A stretch of DNA of 64,000 nucleotides from positions 1-64,000 of the forward strand of contig NZ_BCQW01000006.1 of assembly GCF_001552275.1 (NCBI RefSeq), in the 5' to 3' direction. The stretch is from Amphibacillus sediminis NBRC 103570 (lineage in GTDB: Bacteria; Bacillota; Bacilli; Bacillales; Amphibacillaceae). Made by a program: the position numbers and the translations under genes. Positions within the stretch are counted from its first letter, which is position 1. Each line of letters opens with the position of its first letter. Of this stretch, positions 40,690 to 49,917 are shown piece by piece. The notes under the pieces were generated by a model. It worked only from the letters and a program-made list of their open reading frames with translations, did not search any database and was not told where the DNA came from.

Positions 40690-41319
40690 CTAGCTTTTCT
40701 TAAATCCCCTGAATAGATACAACCCTAACACAGCATTAAAACCTGTAGCTGCAAAAACACTAAAACGCTCTGGAATACCAAAATACTCTTGCGGTACAAC
40801 TACAGTACCAATTGCTCCGGCAAACATAGACAGTAATGCTATAGTTGCCCACATAGCTAAAGTTCGATATGATTTTTCACGATAGCCACCTACCATAATA
40901 ACCACTAAAGAAATAATTGAAAGGAGTACGACTAGTATGGTAACCACGTACACATGCATTATATCTTGAAAAGCCTCAGCTTTTCCGCTATCTGAGAGTG
41001 GGAACATTGCGTAACCAACAGAAGATATCCAGTTCATAGCCGCAAATAAGTATATACCTAATCTCAACATCTTATTTAGCTTTTGCTGGATGAAAATACA
41101 AACAGCCATGATTGAAACAATACCACACACATTATACAAACTTGCGAGTTGTATCCAAAGCATCCTTGACGGTGCGTTAGTTGCACTCAAATCACTAACC
41201 GCTTGCGCCATCCAGTTATAGTTTGGATAAGCTAATGGGCTGAAGATGACGGCAGCAGTGTAAGACAGCAAGCTGATAGGTCCCAATATACCTAACCAAT
41301 TTATTAATGTCTTTTTCAA
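40690..41319 (-). CDS. DUF998 family membrane protein
   Basis: Integral membrane protein of about 209 aa with six hydrophobic segments. The extracytoplasmic loop after helix 1, YNWMAQAVSDLSATNAPSR (about residues 35-53), is the DUF998 signature (NxxxxxxSxLGxxxxP-like). The function of DUF998 proteins is unknown. I prefer the TTG at 41319, which has GGAG 9 nt upstream, over a longer TTG-initiated frame that begins on that site. It stands alone between the exporter and dapL. Confidence 0.8.
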   Translation of the reverse strand: MKKTLINWLGILGPISLLSYTAAVIFSPLAYPNYNWMAQAVSDLSATNAPSRMLWIQLASLYNVCGIVSIMAVCIFIQQKLNKMLRLGIYLFAAMNWISSVGYAMFPLSDSGKAEAFQDIMHVYVVTILVVLLSIISLVVIMVGGYREKSYRTLAMWATIALLSMFAGAIGTVVVPQEYFGIPERFSVFAATGFNAVLGLYLFRGFKKS

Positions 41320-41596
41320 TATCGTAAACTCCAATTCTCAAAATTAGCTCAATCGTGCTAGAACCACCTGAATATCCATAAGATTATCACAACTGTGTGC
41401 ATTCCGTTGTTAGTCTTACAGGGAGAAACAAGCTACCCCTTTCATTAACATACCGTCACTATTTGATTATGGACATATCCATAGTTAATAAACGGTTTCA
41501 TCCTCTATAGACTTTCAATCTAGTAGATAAAACAAAGATGATCAAGTTCATTACACTTTGATTATACATTTAAACTGATTGAATAAGTCTAATCAA

Positions 41597-42715
41597 TTAT
41601 ATGTGACGAATCGTTTTTTCAACAACCTCTACCCCTACTGCAAGTGCTCGTTCATCGGGACTGAGCATACTATGATGGAGACCGTAAGCAGAGTTAACAC
41701 CTAGCCAAAACATGAATCCTGGAATGTCCTTTAAAAAATAGCCAAAGTCTTCTCCAGTCATAGCCTCAGAAGCTTCTACCCAATCAAATTTGGTTTTTGA
41801 CTCAATAATTTGCTTAAAATCTTCCACATATTTAGCCGTATTAAAGACTTGATAATAGTTTGATCCATAGTCAATGCTAATTTGACAGTGATGACTTTGT
41901 TCAAAGCCTTGAGCAAAAGCTTCAATTGTTTGTTTAATTTTATCAATAACATCGGCATTCCCCGTTCTAATCGTCCCTTCAATACGTGCATGCTCAGCAA
42001 TCACATTTTGAACTGTTCCTGCTGTAATTTTACCGATTGTAATTACAGCACTTTCAATCGGATCAATTTTTCGACTAACAACCTGTTGCAATTGGCTGAC
42101 ATAAGAGCTTGCAGCTACAACCATATCATTGGTCAAATGAGGATAAGCAGCATGACCACCTTTACCCTTAAAATCAAGAAATAATTCACTAGTATTAGCA
42201 AATAGCATTCCTGCTTTAGAGGAGATTGTTCCAACTGGCAACTCCGGTGCAATATGCAAAGCAAAAATGAGATCAGGTCGAAAGGACTTAAAAGTAGGAG
42301 AGTTTAATAATGGCAGTGCTCCTCCCGGCCCTTCTTCTGCTGGTTGAAAAATAAAAACAACATCATCATTGATAGGATTTTCAGCTAAGTTAGCTAATAC
42401 ACCTAATGCAATCGTCATATGAAAGTCATGTCCACATGCATGCATATAGCCATCATGTAACGATTGATAAGGTAGGCTTGTTTCTTCTTTAATAGGAAGT
42501 CCATCTATATCGCAACGGAAACCAATTGTGCGCTTAGGATTTAATCCTCTAACCTTGACAAGTAAGCCCGTTCGCCATTGTTCAATAACAAGTGATGCTG
42601 CAGAAAACGTTTTAATTGTCTTTATCAATAAATTTTGTGTTTTTACTTCATTAAAACCCGTTTCTGGTATTTGATGGAGTGCTCTTCTAATCTGAATTAA
42701 TGAATCAATATTCAC
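41597..42715 (-). CDS. dapL: N-acetyldiaminopimelate deacetylase
   Basis: M20-family metallohydrolase of 372 aa (YkuR) that removes acetyl from N-acetyl-LL-diaminopimelate in the acetylase branch of lysine and peptidoglycan precursor synthesis. Metal and catalytic motifs are GFRCDIDGLPIKEE, HACGHDFHMTIALG, FQPAEEGPGGA and the C-terminal LHHSMLSPDE. GTG start with GGGGAGG upstream. In B. subtilis dapL directly follows dapH. Here it starts 45 bp after the distal end of a CRISPR array on the same strand, and no terminator or strong promoter was found between them. Confidence 0.93.
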   Translation of the reverse strand: MNIDSLIQIRRALHQIPETGFNEVKTQNLLIKTIKTFSAASLVIEQWRTGLLVKVRGLNPKRTIGFRCDIDGLPIKEETSLPYQSLHDGYMHACGHDFHMTIALGVLANLAENPINDDVVFIFQPAEEGPGGALPLLNSPTFKSFRPDLIFALHIAPELPVGTISSKAGMLFANTSELFLDFKGKGGHAAYPHLTNDMVVAASSYVSQLQQVVSRKIDPIESAVITIGKITAGTVQNVIAEHARIEGTIRTGNADVIDKIKQTIEAFAQGFEQSHHCQISIDYGSNYYQVFNTAKYVEDFKQIIESKTKFDWVEASEAMTGEDFGYFLKDIPGFMFWLGVNSAYGLHHSMLSPDERALAVGVEVVEKTIRHI

Positions 42716-42760
42716 GTTATACCTCCCCTAATTTAAAAATAAAATAATTGCTTTACGGAC

Positions 42761-43710
42761 ATGTAGAGTGCGACAAGCAACTGGTGTTCCTAAATCAACA
42801 CTATACCATATTTCAATCCACGCACTCATGTAGAGTGCAACCTGGACAATTTGGTGTTTTAAAACGATATGGAGTTATTTCAATCCACGCACTCATGTAG
42901 AGTGCGACCGTCCAATGCTTCGATTTCCCCGCCGAAAAAGTCACATTTCAATCCACGCACTCATGTAGAGTGCGACTGTATTGGCTTCGGGCGTTAAGAA
43001 ATCGGCATTGATTTCAATCCACGCACTCATGTAGAGTGCGACTTTGGTATTTATACAGGATTCGCCAATACATTCTTTATTTCAATCCACGCACTCATGT
43101 AGAGTGCGACAAAAGCTAACCTGCACCCACAGATTAGCGAACTATATTTCAATCCACGCACTCATGTAGAGTGCGACGTTTCTTCGAGAGAAAGTAAAGG
43201 GTGGAGTCAAAGGATTTCAATCCACGCACTCATGTAGAGTGCGACAGTAAAAAACATGTATTTGAAAAATGCTATTGAAATTTCAATCCACGCACTCATG
43301 TAGAGTGCGACTCACGCTGGACAGTCTAGTATAACAAATAAAGATTGATTTCAATCCACGCACTCATGTAGAGTGCGACATCAGAAGTTTAGTGGAGTAT
43401 GAAGTTCAACATAAATTTCAATCCACGCACTCATGTAGAGTGCGACTTGACTATCCCAGGTCGAGCAGTACCGGCAGTTAATTTCAATCCACGCACTCAT
43501 GTAGAGTGCGACGATCAATTCATTGCCGCTATCAACCAATCTTTAAATTTCAATCCACGCACTCATGTAGAGTGCGACATTCGCGTTTAGAAATAATCGT
43601 GATATAGCAACTGATTTCAATCCACGCACTCATGTAGAGTGCGACGGAGACCGGGTCGGATTGAAAGTAATGCGATTAATTTCAATCCACGCACTCATGT
43701 AGAGTGCGAC
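42761..43710 (-). CRISPR. Type I-C CRISPR array, 14 full repeats plus a degenerate terminal repeat
   Basis: The repeat is 32 bp. On the - strand it begins GTCGCACTCTACATGAG and ends GTGGATTGAAAT, the type I-C consensus form. Full repeats start at 42810, 42877, 42945, 43011, 43079, 43146, 43214, 43280, 43348, 43415, 43481, 43547, 43614 and 43679. Only 14 bp of repeat survive at 42761-42774. Fourteen spacers measure 33-36 bp and are all different. The repeat at 42810 has one G-to-A change, so decay is at the low-coordinate end; with the repeat orientation this places the leader at the high end. No cas gene is in the window. Confidence 0.98.
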
Positions 43711-43880
43711 AGCGTTTTTTCCTAAAAAATAGAAAAAAAGCCACTCTTTTAAAACAAAATAGCTGTTTCTCTTTAAGAATACTTGTTTTTTAAGATTATG
43801 ACAATACAAAATTTTACAAATTAAACATAACTTTTGGTGCGGATCCCCTAGGAATTTTATGTTCGCTTAGGGTTCGCACC
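43711..43880 (-). promoter_or_regulatory. CRISPR leader with promoter and palindrome
   Basis: Read on the - strand: a palindrome GGTGCGAACCC... / ...GGGGATCCGCACC at 43836-43880, of the kind found beside type I-C arrays, then a promoter TTGTCA (43799-43804), 17-bp spacer, TATTCT (43776-43781). Transcription would start near 43769, about 60 bp before the first repeat. Confidence 0.75.
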
Positions 43881-43995
43881 AGTGCTTATCTTAATTTTAA
43901 ATGGATTAATTTAATATAAATACTTAACCTAAACAGAGATTTGAGACGAAATGAATCCCCTAGTCTATCCTAACACAATGAACCTTACAAGAACT

Positions 43996-44025
43996 AAAAA
44001 ACAGGAGAGCAGTCTCTCCTGTTTT
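43996..44025 (-). terminator. Rho-independent terminator of dapH
   Basis: AAAACAGGAGAG / CTCTCCTGTTTTT stem with a 4-nt loop, 12 bp past the dapH stop. It should separate dapH transcription from the CRISPR array and dapL. Confidence 0.85.
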
Positions 44026-44036
44026 TAAAATTGCTT

Positions 44037-44759
44037 TTATTGGTCACCTAGATTTCTAAGTGCATGCATAATCTCAGTCTTTGATTTAGTCTGATCATCA
44101 ATTTCTTTGATAACACGAGCTGGAGTTCCAGCGACAACAGTATTAGCTGGGACATCTTTGGTAACAATTGCACCAGCAGCTACAACTGCACCTTTACCGA
44201 TTGTAACGCCTTCTAAGACTACAGCGTTCGCTCCAATTACAACATCATCTTCAACGATAACTGGTTTTGCTGATGGTGGTTCAATAACACCTGCAAGAAC
44301 CGCACCAGCACCAACATGACAGTTATTTCCAACAGTTGCACGACCGCCTAATGTTGCGTTCATATCAATCATCGTACCTGATCCAATTACAGCACCGATA
44401 TTGATCATAGCTCCCATCATAATAACAGCATTATCACCAATCTCAACTTGATCACGAATGACAGCACCTGGCTCAATACGGGCATTAATTCCTTTTAAAT
44501 CCAATAAAGGAATAGCCGAATTACGGCGGTCATTCTCAATAACATAGTCATCGATTTGATCCTTGTATGTATCTAGTGATACTTTAATGTCTTTCCATTC
44601 CCCAAATAACACACCCGTTTTGTCCTGAACAAAAGCTTGAATGTTATTGTCAAAATCCAACTTATCTAAACCTTTTCCCTTAACATAAACTTTCACTGGT
44701 GTTGACTTCTCACTATTTGAAATGAACGCAATAATCTCATTAGCATCCATCATTTTCAT
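44037..44759 (-). CDS. dapH: Tetrahydrodipicolinate N-acetyltransferase
   Basis: Left-handed beta-helix acyltransferase of 240 aa (YkuQ, about 236 in B. subtilis). It acetylates tetrahydrodipicolinate with acetyl-CoA, the step that commits to the acetylase pathway finished by DapL. The N-terminal domain (about residues 1-85) precedes hexapeptide repeats from about 90 to 215 (for example [18 protein letters not shown] and [20 protein letters not shown]). GGGGGA precedes the ATG. Its usual partner dapL is now 1.3 kb downstream, beyond its terminator and a CRISPR array. Confidence 0.95.
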   Translation of the reverse strand: MKMMDANEIIAFISNSEKSTPVKVYVKGKGLDKLDFDNNIQAFVQDKTGVLFGEWKDIKVSLDTYKDQIDDYVIENDRRNSAIPLLDLKGINARIEPGAVIRDQVEIGDNAVIMMGAMINIGAVIGSGTMIDMNATLGGRATVGNNCHVGAGAVLAGVIEPPSAKPVIVEDDVVIGANAVVLEGVTIGKGAVVAAGAIVTKDVPANTVVAGTPARVIKEIDDQTKSKTEIMHALRNLGDQ

Positions 44760-44832
44760 TTTAGAATCCCCCTTGTATGTTCGTATGCTTTACTTTATCA
44801 AATCAATACTGTGTTTGACAAGCATAAAAATA

Positions 44833-45291
44833 CTATCTACCATCATAAAACAAATCTTTATTAACGTGAATGTATTTATTCAACTGCTTTAATATTTCCC
44901 TACGTGTAACAATACCATCAAAATATCCCTCTTGGTTAACAACACAAACAAATGGGTGGTCCATAACAGCTTTTAAGCACGTTAAAAAATGGTCAGACTT
45001 ATTTAGACAAGGTGTATTTGTAATCATCACGCGTTCAACCGTAATATCTGACAAACGTTCTAGCTCAAATCGCTCTAGTCCAAGAATTTCATTTAAAATC
45101 GTGTTCTTGCCAATAATTCCTTTGAAACGGTATTGTATATCTAGAACTGGTACAGCCGAGTAACCGGACTTAACTAGAATTAACAACGCATGTTCTAGTG
45201 GGTTATTCAATTGCACATGTGCTACTTTCTCGGATGAAATCATTAAAGATTCAGCGGTTAATTGTAATAACGGTAATGCCTTAATATTCAT
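44833..45291 (-). CDS. cbpB: CBS-domain c-di-AMP-binding protein CbpB/DarB (YkuL)
   Basis: Protein of 152 aa composed of a CBS-domain pair. Residues about 20-75 and 85-145 hold the strand-helix motifs (SGYSAVPVLDIQYRFKGIIG, HPFVCVVNQEGYFDGIVTRRE). In B. subtilis YkuL/DarB binds cyclic di-AMP and, when free, activates the (p)ppGpp synthetase Rel and pyruvate carboxylase. GGGGAG precedes the ATG. It lies just upstream of dapH on the same strand, 73 bp apart. Confidence 0.87.
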   Translation of the reverse strand: MNIKALPLLQLTAESLMISSEKVAHVQLNNPLEHALLILVKSGYSAVPVLDIQYRFKGIIGKNTILNEILGLERFELERLSDITVERVMITNTPCLNKSDHFLTCLKAVMDHPFVCVVNQEGYFDGIVTRREILKQLNKYIHVNKDLFYDGR

Positions 45292-45653
45292 ATGCCACTC
45301 CCCTTAGCGAGCAGTTGAAGGCAGATGTTCACGTTTAGACTCAATTACAGTTTATCATAAAACAGTATTAAGACAAATGATTTCACATCGTTAAAGGCAA
45401 AAATTACTTTTAACCGCTTATTGACTTAATTTTAATTATATCCCGGATTAATTGTACAAATATTCCGTTAATTACATGCTTAATTCCTCCTTTTTCTGGT
45501 TTCTTCCATTAAAAAACTAAACGTTAATCCAAATATCCAATCGGTTCTAGGGAATAAAATTCTATGTAGGGATAGTTTTAACCAACTATTCATGCTAGAA
45601 TAGATACATCTATAATGTCCTACGGCTTGATCTTAAGAGGAGGTTAACTTTTC
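45292..45653. other. Divergent region between cbpB and ykyB
   Basis: About 360 bp, AT-rich. An extended -10 like TGCTAGAAT near 45593-45601 may serve ykyB. Nothing else was recognised. Confidence 0.4.
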
Positions 45654-46106
45654 GTGAAATATGAGATCAGTGAAATCGCTAAAGCGATCTTTATTATTAA
45701 TCGACATGCTAAGACTGCGCTAAATCCAAAGGCATTGTATAAGATGAAAAAACAGGCGATAGAGAAGTTATTAATTGAACGACAAGCAAGAAAAATTGGT
45801 CTTCATTTCTCTGAACGCCCGAAGTTCAGCAGACAGCATTCCACAGTCCTTGTTCAAGTTGATCAATATTATTTTCACATCCCACCAAACAAACAGGATT
45901 TTAAAGATTTTAAGCATTTAGGTGATTTAGATCATACATTTCGTAATCCAAAGACAAAAATGTCCCTAACACAAGCTAAGCGTATTATTTGCAGCTATCT
46001 AGATATCCCTTTTCAAACAGAAGTAAAGCAGAAGCCGTCTTACTATACATCCTCATCGCTTGGCAGATGGAATTATTCTTATCACGATCAAAAAAGACAT
46101 AGATAA
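45654..46106 (+). CDS. ykyB: YkyB family protein
   Basis: Basic cytoplasmic protein of 150 aa, YkyB family, of unknown function. Conserved stretches are IAKAIFIINRHAKTALNPKALYKMKKQAIEKLL at the N-terminus (long block, shown in part) and QVDQYYFHIPPNKQDFKDF in the centre. It starts with GTG behind AGGAGG. In B. subtilis ykyB lies near patA and cheV; cheV is absent here. Its stop codon lies inside the terminator hairpin. Confidence 0.88.
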   Translation: MKYEISEIAKAIFIINRHAKTALNPKALYKMKKQAIEKLLIERQARKIGLHFSERPKFSRQHSTVLVQVDQYYFHIPPNKQDFKDFKHLGDLDHTFRNPKTKMSLTQAKRIICSYLDIPFQTEVKQKPSYYTSSSLGRWNYSYHDQKRHR

Positions 46107-46118
46107 TCTATGTCTTTA
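46094..46118. terminator. Bidirectional terminator between ykyB and the small membrane gene
   Basis: AAGACATAGAT / TCTATGTCTT stem with TTATTT on the + side and an A run on the other side, serving convergent genes. Confidence 0.75.
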
Positions 46119-46160
46119 TTTAAAATTGACAATAGCACAGTAACAAAAAAACAGAAAATA

Positions 46161-46469
46161 CTAGGATTTAAATAGCTTTTTTACCAAAAGTCTTAATGTC
46201 AAGGTGATTGCTGCAAAGCTAAAGGCATAAAGATGAAGCTGATTATTAAATGTAATCGATTGACGTAAGTATAAGTTAAATAGATAATACACAATAAAAA
46301 ACGTTAAAATAAAGGTTAAACATGTCTCTAATTGTTTCTGTGATAAATAATGGACAACGGGCTTAACCAGTATAAAGATAATAAAAATTGAAATCAACAA
46401 CAATCCGAATTGAAAAACTTGGTCCGATATCCCAAGGATAAGTAATTGTTGATAAATTCTATTAAACAT
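46161..46469 (-). CDS. Small membrane protein, unknown family
   Basis: Protein of 102 aa with three hydrophobic segments (about residues 13-35, 45-65, 78-98). It has few charged residues apart from the basic C-terminus (KKLFKS). The ATG at 46469 has AGGAGG 7 nt upstream. I do not recognise the family. It is divergent from patA and convergent with ykyB. Confidence 0.7.
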   Translation of the reverse strand: MFNRIYQQLLILGISDQVFQFGLLLISIFIIFILVKPVVHYLSQKQLETCLTFILTFFIVYYLFNLYLRQSITFNNQLHLYAFSFAAITLTLRLLVKKLFKS

Positions 46470-46542
46470 AGCATCTCCTCCTAATACCAAGGATGACCAA
46501 TAACGTGATCAATCATACTTAAAAAAACAAAAGGAGAACATA

Positions 46543-47700
46543 ATGGAAAAAGTGATTAATGAAACCGTGCGTAATATTGAAATATCCGGAATCAGAAAAT
46601 TTTATAATCTAGTAAGCAGTCGAGACGATATTCTATCTTTAACGATTGGTCAGCCTGATTTTAAAACGCCAGAGGCTATTAAAAAGGCAGCGAATGAAGC
46701 CATTGCAAACGACTTTACGACTTACACTCCCAATGCTGGCATGCCTTCATTAAGAGAGGCTGTGGCTAATTACTTTAATACTATTGATCAGGTTAAGTTA
46801 ACTCCAGAGCAAGTCATCATAACGGTCGGAGCATCCCAAGCAATTGACATTGCCTGTCGCACCTTACTTAATCCAGGTGATGAAGTGATTTTGCCAGATC
46901 CTGTATACCCTGGATATCAACCCCTGATTGAGATGGCAGGTGCCACAGCTAGATTAGTTGATACCCGAGAATCTAACTTTAAGCTAACGGCTAACCAAAT
47001 CGAGCGCAACATTACCAATAAAACAAAGTGTGTCATTATCCCATATCCATCTAATCCTACTGGTGTATCCTTAACCAAAGACGAGTTATATGCCATCGCT
47101 GAAGTTATTAAAAAGCATAACCTATTTATTATTTCAGATGAAATCTATAGCTCACTGACATATGATTGTGAACATTATTCAATCGCTAGATTTGAACAAA
47201 TTAAAGATCGAGCACTTATCATCAATGGCTTGTCGAAATCTCATGCTATGACTGGCTGGCGTATCGGCTTTTTGTTAGCCCCGACATGGCTCGTTCCGCA
47301 CTTAACAAAGGTTTTGCAATATAATGTATCTTGTGCTAGTTCGATTAGCCAGCATGCAGCTCTTGCTGCTGTAACAGTTGCGAAAGATGATCCAAAAATG
47401 ATGCGTAAAGCTTACAATGAAAGAAGAGACTATGTTTATAAGCGGCTAACAAAGATGGGCCTTGACGTGATTAAGCCTGATGGAGCATTTTATTTTATGT
47501 TCCGCTTATTTGATCATCGTCCATCACTAGAAGTCGCACTAGACTTATTAAATAATGGTAAGCTTGCATTGGTACCCGGAGATGCATTTGGCGCGGCCGG
47601 TGATGGCTTTTTACGACTGTCGTACGCTTATAGCATGGATACATTAATGGAAGGGTTAGACCGTTTAGAACGATATTTAAACATGGAAATCAAGCGTTAA
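46543..47700 (+). CDS. patA: Aminotransferase A (N-acetyl-LL-diaminopimelate aminotransferase candidate)
   Basis: Class I/II PLP aminotransferase of 385 aa, closest to PatA of Bacillus. Motifs are the substrate-binding TIGQPDFKTPE at the N-terminus, YPSNPTGVS (about residues 167-175), and the PLP lysine in GLSKSHAMTGWRIGF (about 232). PatA is assigned to the transamination step between DapH and DapL in lysine and diaminopimelate synthesis, which fits the nearby dap genes. AAAGGAG precedes the ATG. Confidence 0.9.
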   Translation: MEKVINETVRNIEISGIRKFYNLVSSRDDILSLTIGQPDFKTPEAIKKAANEAIANDFTTYTPNAGMPSLREAVANYFNTIDQVKLTPEQVIITVGASQAIDIACRTLLNPGDEVILPDPVYPGYQPLIEMAGATARLVDTRESNFKLTANQIERNITNKTKCVIIPYPSNPTGVSLTKDELYAIAEVIKKHNLFIISDEIYSSLTYDCEHYSIARFEQIKDRALIINGLSKSHAMTGWRIGFLLAPTWLVPHLTKVLQYNVSCASSISQHAALAAVTVAKDDPKMMRKAYNERRDYVYKRLTKMGLDVIKPDGAFYFMFRLFDHRPSLEVALDLLNNGKLALVPGDAFGAAGDGFLRLSYAYSMDTLMEGLDRLERYLNMEIKR

Positions 47701-47811
47701 TCTAATGGCTGAAACTAAAGATCGTTTGCATTCTACCAAATTCGCGTAAAAAGTAAATCATCTGACCATATCGTTTCACCCATTTTGATCTTTTTCAAAA
47801 AGCAAAATAAG

Positions 47812-47840
47812 AGCATCACATATATAGCTGTGATGCTTTG
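47812..47840. terminator. Terminator between patA and the Spo0E-like gene
   Basis: AGCATCACA / TGTGATGCT stem followed on the + strand by TTGTTATTTTTT, and by a T-rich stretch on the other strand. It serves convergent genes. Confidence 0.85.
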
Positions 47841-48002
47841 TTATTTTTTCCATCCTGTTATGCGGTTATATAGATTTAAAAGCTCATCCAGCTCGCGACT
47901 AATCAATATTGATTCTTTACTAGAATACCCCTTGGTAGTAGCAACCTCGATCATACTTTGTCTTAATTGTTCAATTCTCTCTAACAGATTTGATGTATCC
48001 AA
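47841..48002 (-). CDS. Spo0E-like aspartyl-phosphate phosphatase
   Basis: Small protein of 53 aa with the Spo0E family signature SRELDELLNLY (about residues 36-46), preceded by a helix that starts RIEQLRQSM. Members remove phosphate from Spo0A~P and so restrain entry into sporulation. I use the TTG at 48002, which has ATGGAGG 8 nt upstream and gives the family length; a longer ATG frame has no ribosome site. Which response regulator it acts on cannot be told. Confidence 0.88.
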   Translation of the reverse strand: MDTSNLLERIEQLRQSMIEVATTKGYSSKESILISRELDELLNLYNRITGWKK

Positions 48003-48166
48003 TCGAGTTACCTCCATTTCTATCATTAAGTATATTTTAACATATTTAACCACATTTAGATACTATAAAGATCGTTTTGTTATATTACAGCTATGACTTC
48101 TCTCCTATTTCCTTTGAGTTTATGATAGAATTAAGAATAAAGAATTTGAGGAAGGGTTTTTATCAT

Positions 48167-48688
48167 ATGCAATGGCCATCAAGAAAGATTTTAAAACTGA
48201 TTATTTGTTCGATAACTGCTCTTTTGCTTATTTTGATCGTAAAATCACTAATCCTTTCGACAGCGAATGTTGTTGTAGGTGACAGCATGGCCCCTACAAT
48301 CAGAGATGATCAATGGATCATAACCAATCGCCTCATCTATAAATTTGATCAACCCCAGCGTGGTGATGTGGTCGTCATTGAATTAGAGGAAAAAACCTAT
48401 ATAAAGCGAATTATAGGTTTACCAAATGAGTCAATCGAAATTATTGATCAACAATTATATATTGATGGGATTCCGTACACTCAATCTTTTATTACAGATG
48501 CCTCAAGCTTCAAAACACATGACGTTCCTTTAACAAAGATACCGGATCACCATTATTACGTTATCGGAGATAACAGACGAGTCAGTCGGGATAGTCGTAA
48601 CTCACTAGGGTTTATTAATGAAGCAAATATTATTGGTCGAGCTGAGTTTATTATTTACCCAATTTCTGACTGGCAAGCGATCTATTAA
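48167..48688 (+). CDS. Signal peptidase I
   Basis: Membrane-bound type I signal peptidase of 173 aa (Sip family). One N-terminal membrane helix (about residues 9-29), catalytic Ser in GDSMAPTIRD (about 39), catalytic Lys in KRIIGLPNE (about 80) and the box E motif GDNRRVSRDSR (about 133-143). It removes signal peptides at the outer membrane face. The ATG at 48167 has GAGGAAGGG upstream. It is the first gene of a four-gene run of membrane or exported proteins. Bacilli often have several Sip paralogues. Confidence 0.93.
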   Translation: MQWPSRKILKLIICSITALLLILIVKSLILSTANVVVGDSMAPTIRDDQWIITNRLIYKFDQPQRGDVVVIELEEKTYIKRIIGLPNESIEIIDQQLYIDGIPYTQSFITDASSFKTHDVPLTKIPDHHYYVIGDNRRVSRDSRNSLGFINEANIIGRAEFIIYPISDWQAIY

Positions 48689-48755
48689 TAGTTTCTTTTG
48701 ATGAACTAGCAATCACTACCCTATTGCAATAATATAAATTTAATGGAGGAACATC

Positions 48756-49901
48756 ATGGCTTATTGTCCATACTGTGGTGCAAAGGTGTATCATGACGAA
48801 GTATTTTGCCCAACATGTGGTGATAAATTACCACAAGATATAGAAAAGCGAATCGAACGAAAACAATTCAAACTGAAGCATTTAAAATTACCAATGATCG
48901 TTGTCTCAATGTTATTAATTATTTTTGTTAGTCTAGTCTGGTATAGCTTTGATCAGAAGACTAGAGCTCAAGTCTACTATAAGCAAGCGGAAGAACACTT
49001 ACTGGTCGAAGATTATTCGTCAGCACGATTAGAAATTGAAAAAGCCTTAAATGCCCGTCCTGTTTTCCCGAGTGCACGTGTTATCCAACAATTTGCACAA
49101 TTTGCACTCGATACCATGACTGCTATTGAAAACGAGGCTAGCCAGCAGGAGCAACTTCAGATTATTCTTCAAGCTAAGCTTGAATTGGAACACTATGAAG
49201 GGGAAGTTGCCAATCTATTTTCTAATCGACTTTATCAGAAACAAACGGAGCTACAGCTTGATCTTGCTAAACAAAAAATTGCAGATGAGCCTGATGTAGA
49301 GGATTTGCCAGCGATTTTATGGGAAATCGAAGGCATCCAAGATCCTGAAGCATATGAGTTAGCACGTGTTATTCGAGAACAGATCAGTGCCCATACGGCC
49401 AACCAAGCTAATACTTTTTTACAAAGTAATCAATTCTCCAAAGCTCGAACCACTGTAGAAAATGGACTTTATTATGTCGCGCATGACGAAAAGCTCCAGA
49501 GCTTGTTGGCCACGATTGAAAAAGAACATAAGGCATTTGAATCAGCTTTAGAAGTTCGAATGGAGCAAGCAATTACGGCATACGAGGAAGAAACCAATAT
49601 TAATCAAAATGATGCTGTTACTGTCGTAAATACTGAAATTACCGATAATGAACAAGGTCATCTTATCATAAAAGGTGAGATTAAAAGTGTTGCTACTGTT
49701 CCTATTCATGCTATCCAAATACACTACAGCTTACTTGATCACAAAAAAAATGTCATCAAGGAAAATGATGTTTATGTTTATCCAGACACTCTTTACCCTA
49801 GTGAATCTGGTCAATTTGATCAAACTTACTTTGATGAAGATTTGATTGATCAAGTAACAGAAATTCAAATAGACTCGATTACATGGTTGCTTGAAGAATG
49901 A
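48756..49901 (+). CDS. Zinc-ribbon membrane protein with FxLYD-type domain
   Basis: Protein of 381 aa. An N-terminal zinc ribbon CPYCGAK...CPTCGDK (Cys about 4, 7, 18, 21) is followed by a basic stretch, one membrane helix (about 45-65), a helical Gln/Glu-rich external region (about 70-275, with TPR-like spacing) and a C-terminal domain (about 290-375) with HLIIKGEIKSVATVPIHAIQIHYSLLD, fitting the FxLYD type. The layout resembles TcaA/YvbJ-like zinc-ribbon proteins but no exact family is claimed. GGAGGA precedes the ATG. It is 16 bp before the protease gene. Confidence 0.8.
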   Translation: MAYCPYCGAKVYHDEVFCPTCGDKLPQDIEKRIERKQFKLKHLKLPMIVVSMLLIIFVSLVWYSFDQKTRAQVYYKQAEEHLLVEDYSSARLEIEKALNARPVFPSARVIQQFAQFALDTMTAIENEASQQEQLQIILQAKLELEHYEGEVANLFSNRLYQKQTELQLDLAKQKIADEPDVEDLPAILWEIEGIQDPEAYELARVIREQISAHTANQANTFLQSNQFSKARTTVENGLYYVAHDEKLQSLLATIEKEHKAFESALEVRMEQAITAYEEETNINQNDAVTVVNTEITDNEQGHLIIKGEIKSVATVPIHAIQIHYSLLDHKKNVIKENDVYVYPDTLYPSESGQFDQTYFDEDLIDQVTEIQIDSITWLLEE

Positions 49902-49917
49902 GATTTGAGGTATTGAT

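Noticed and set aside
43399-43590. Frame through the CRISPR array with repeated NFNPRTHVECD
   Set aside because: It is translated repeat and spacer sequence, not a gene.
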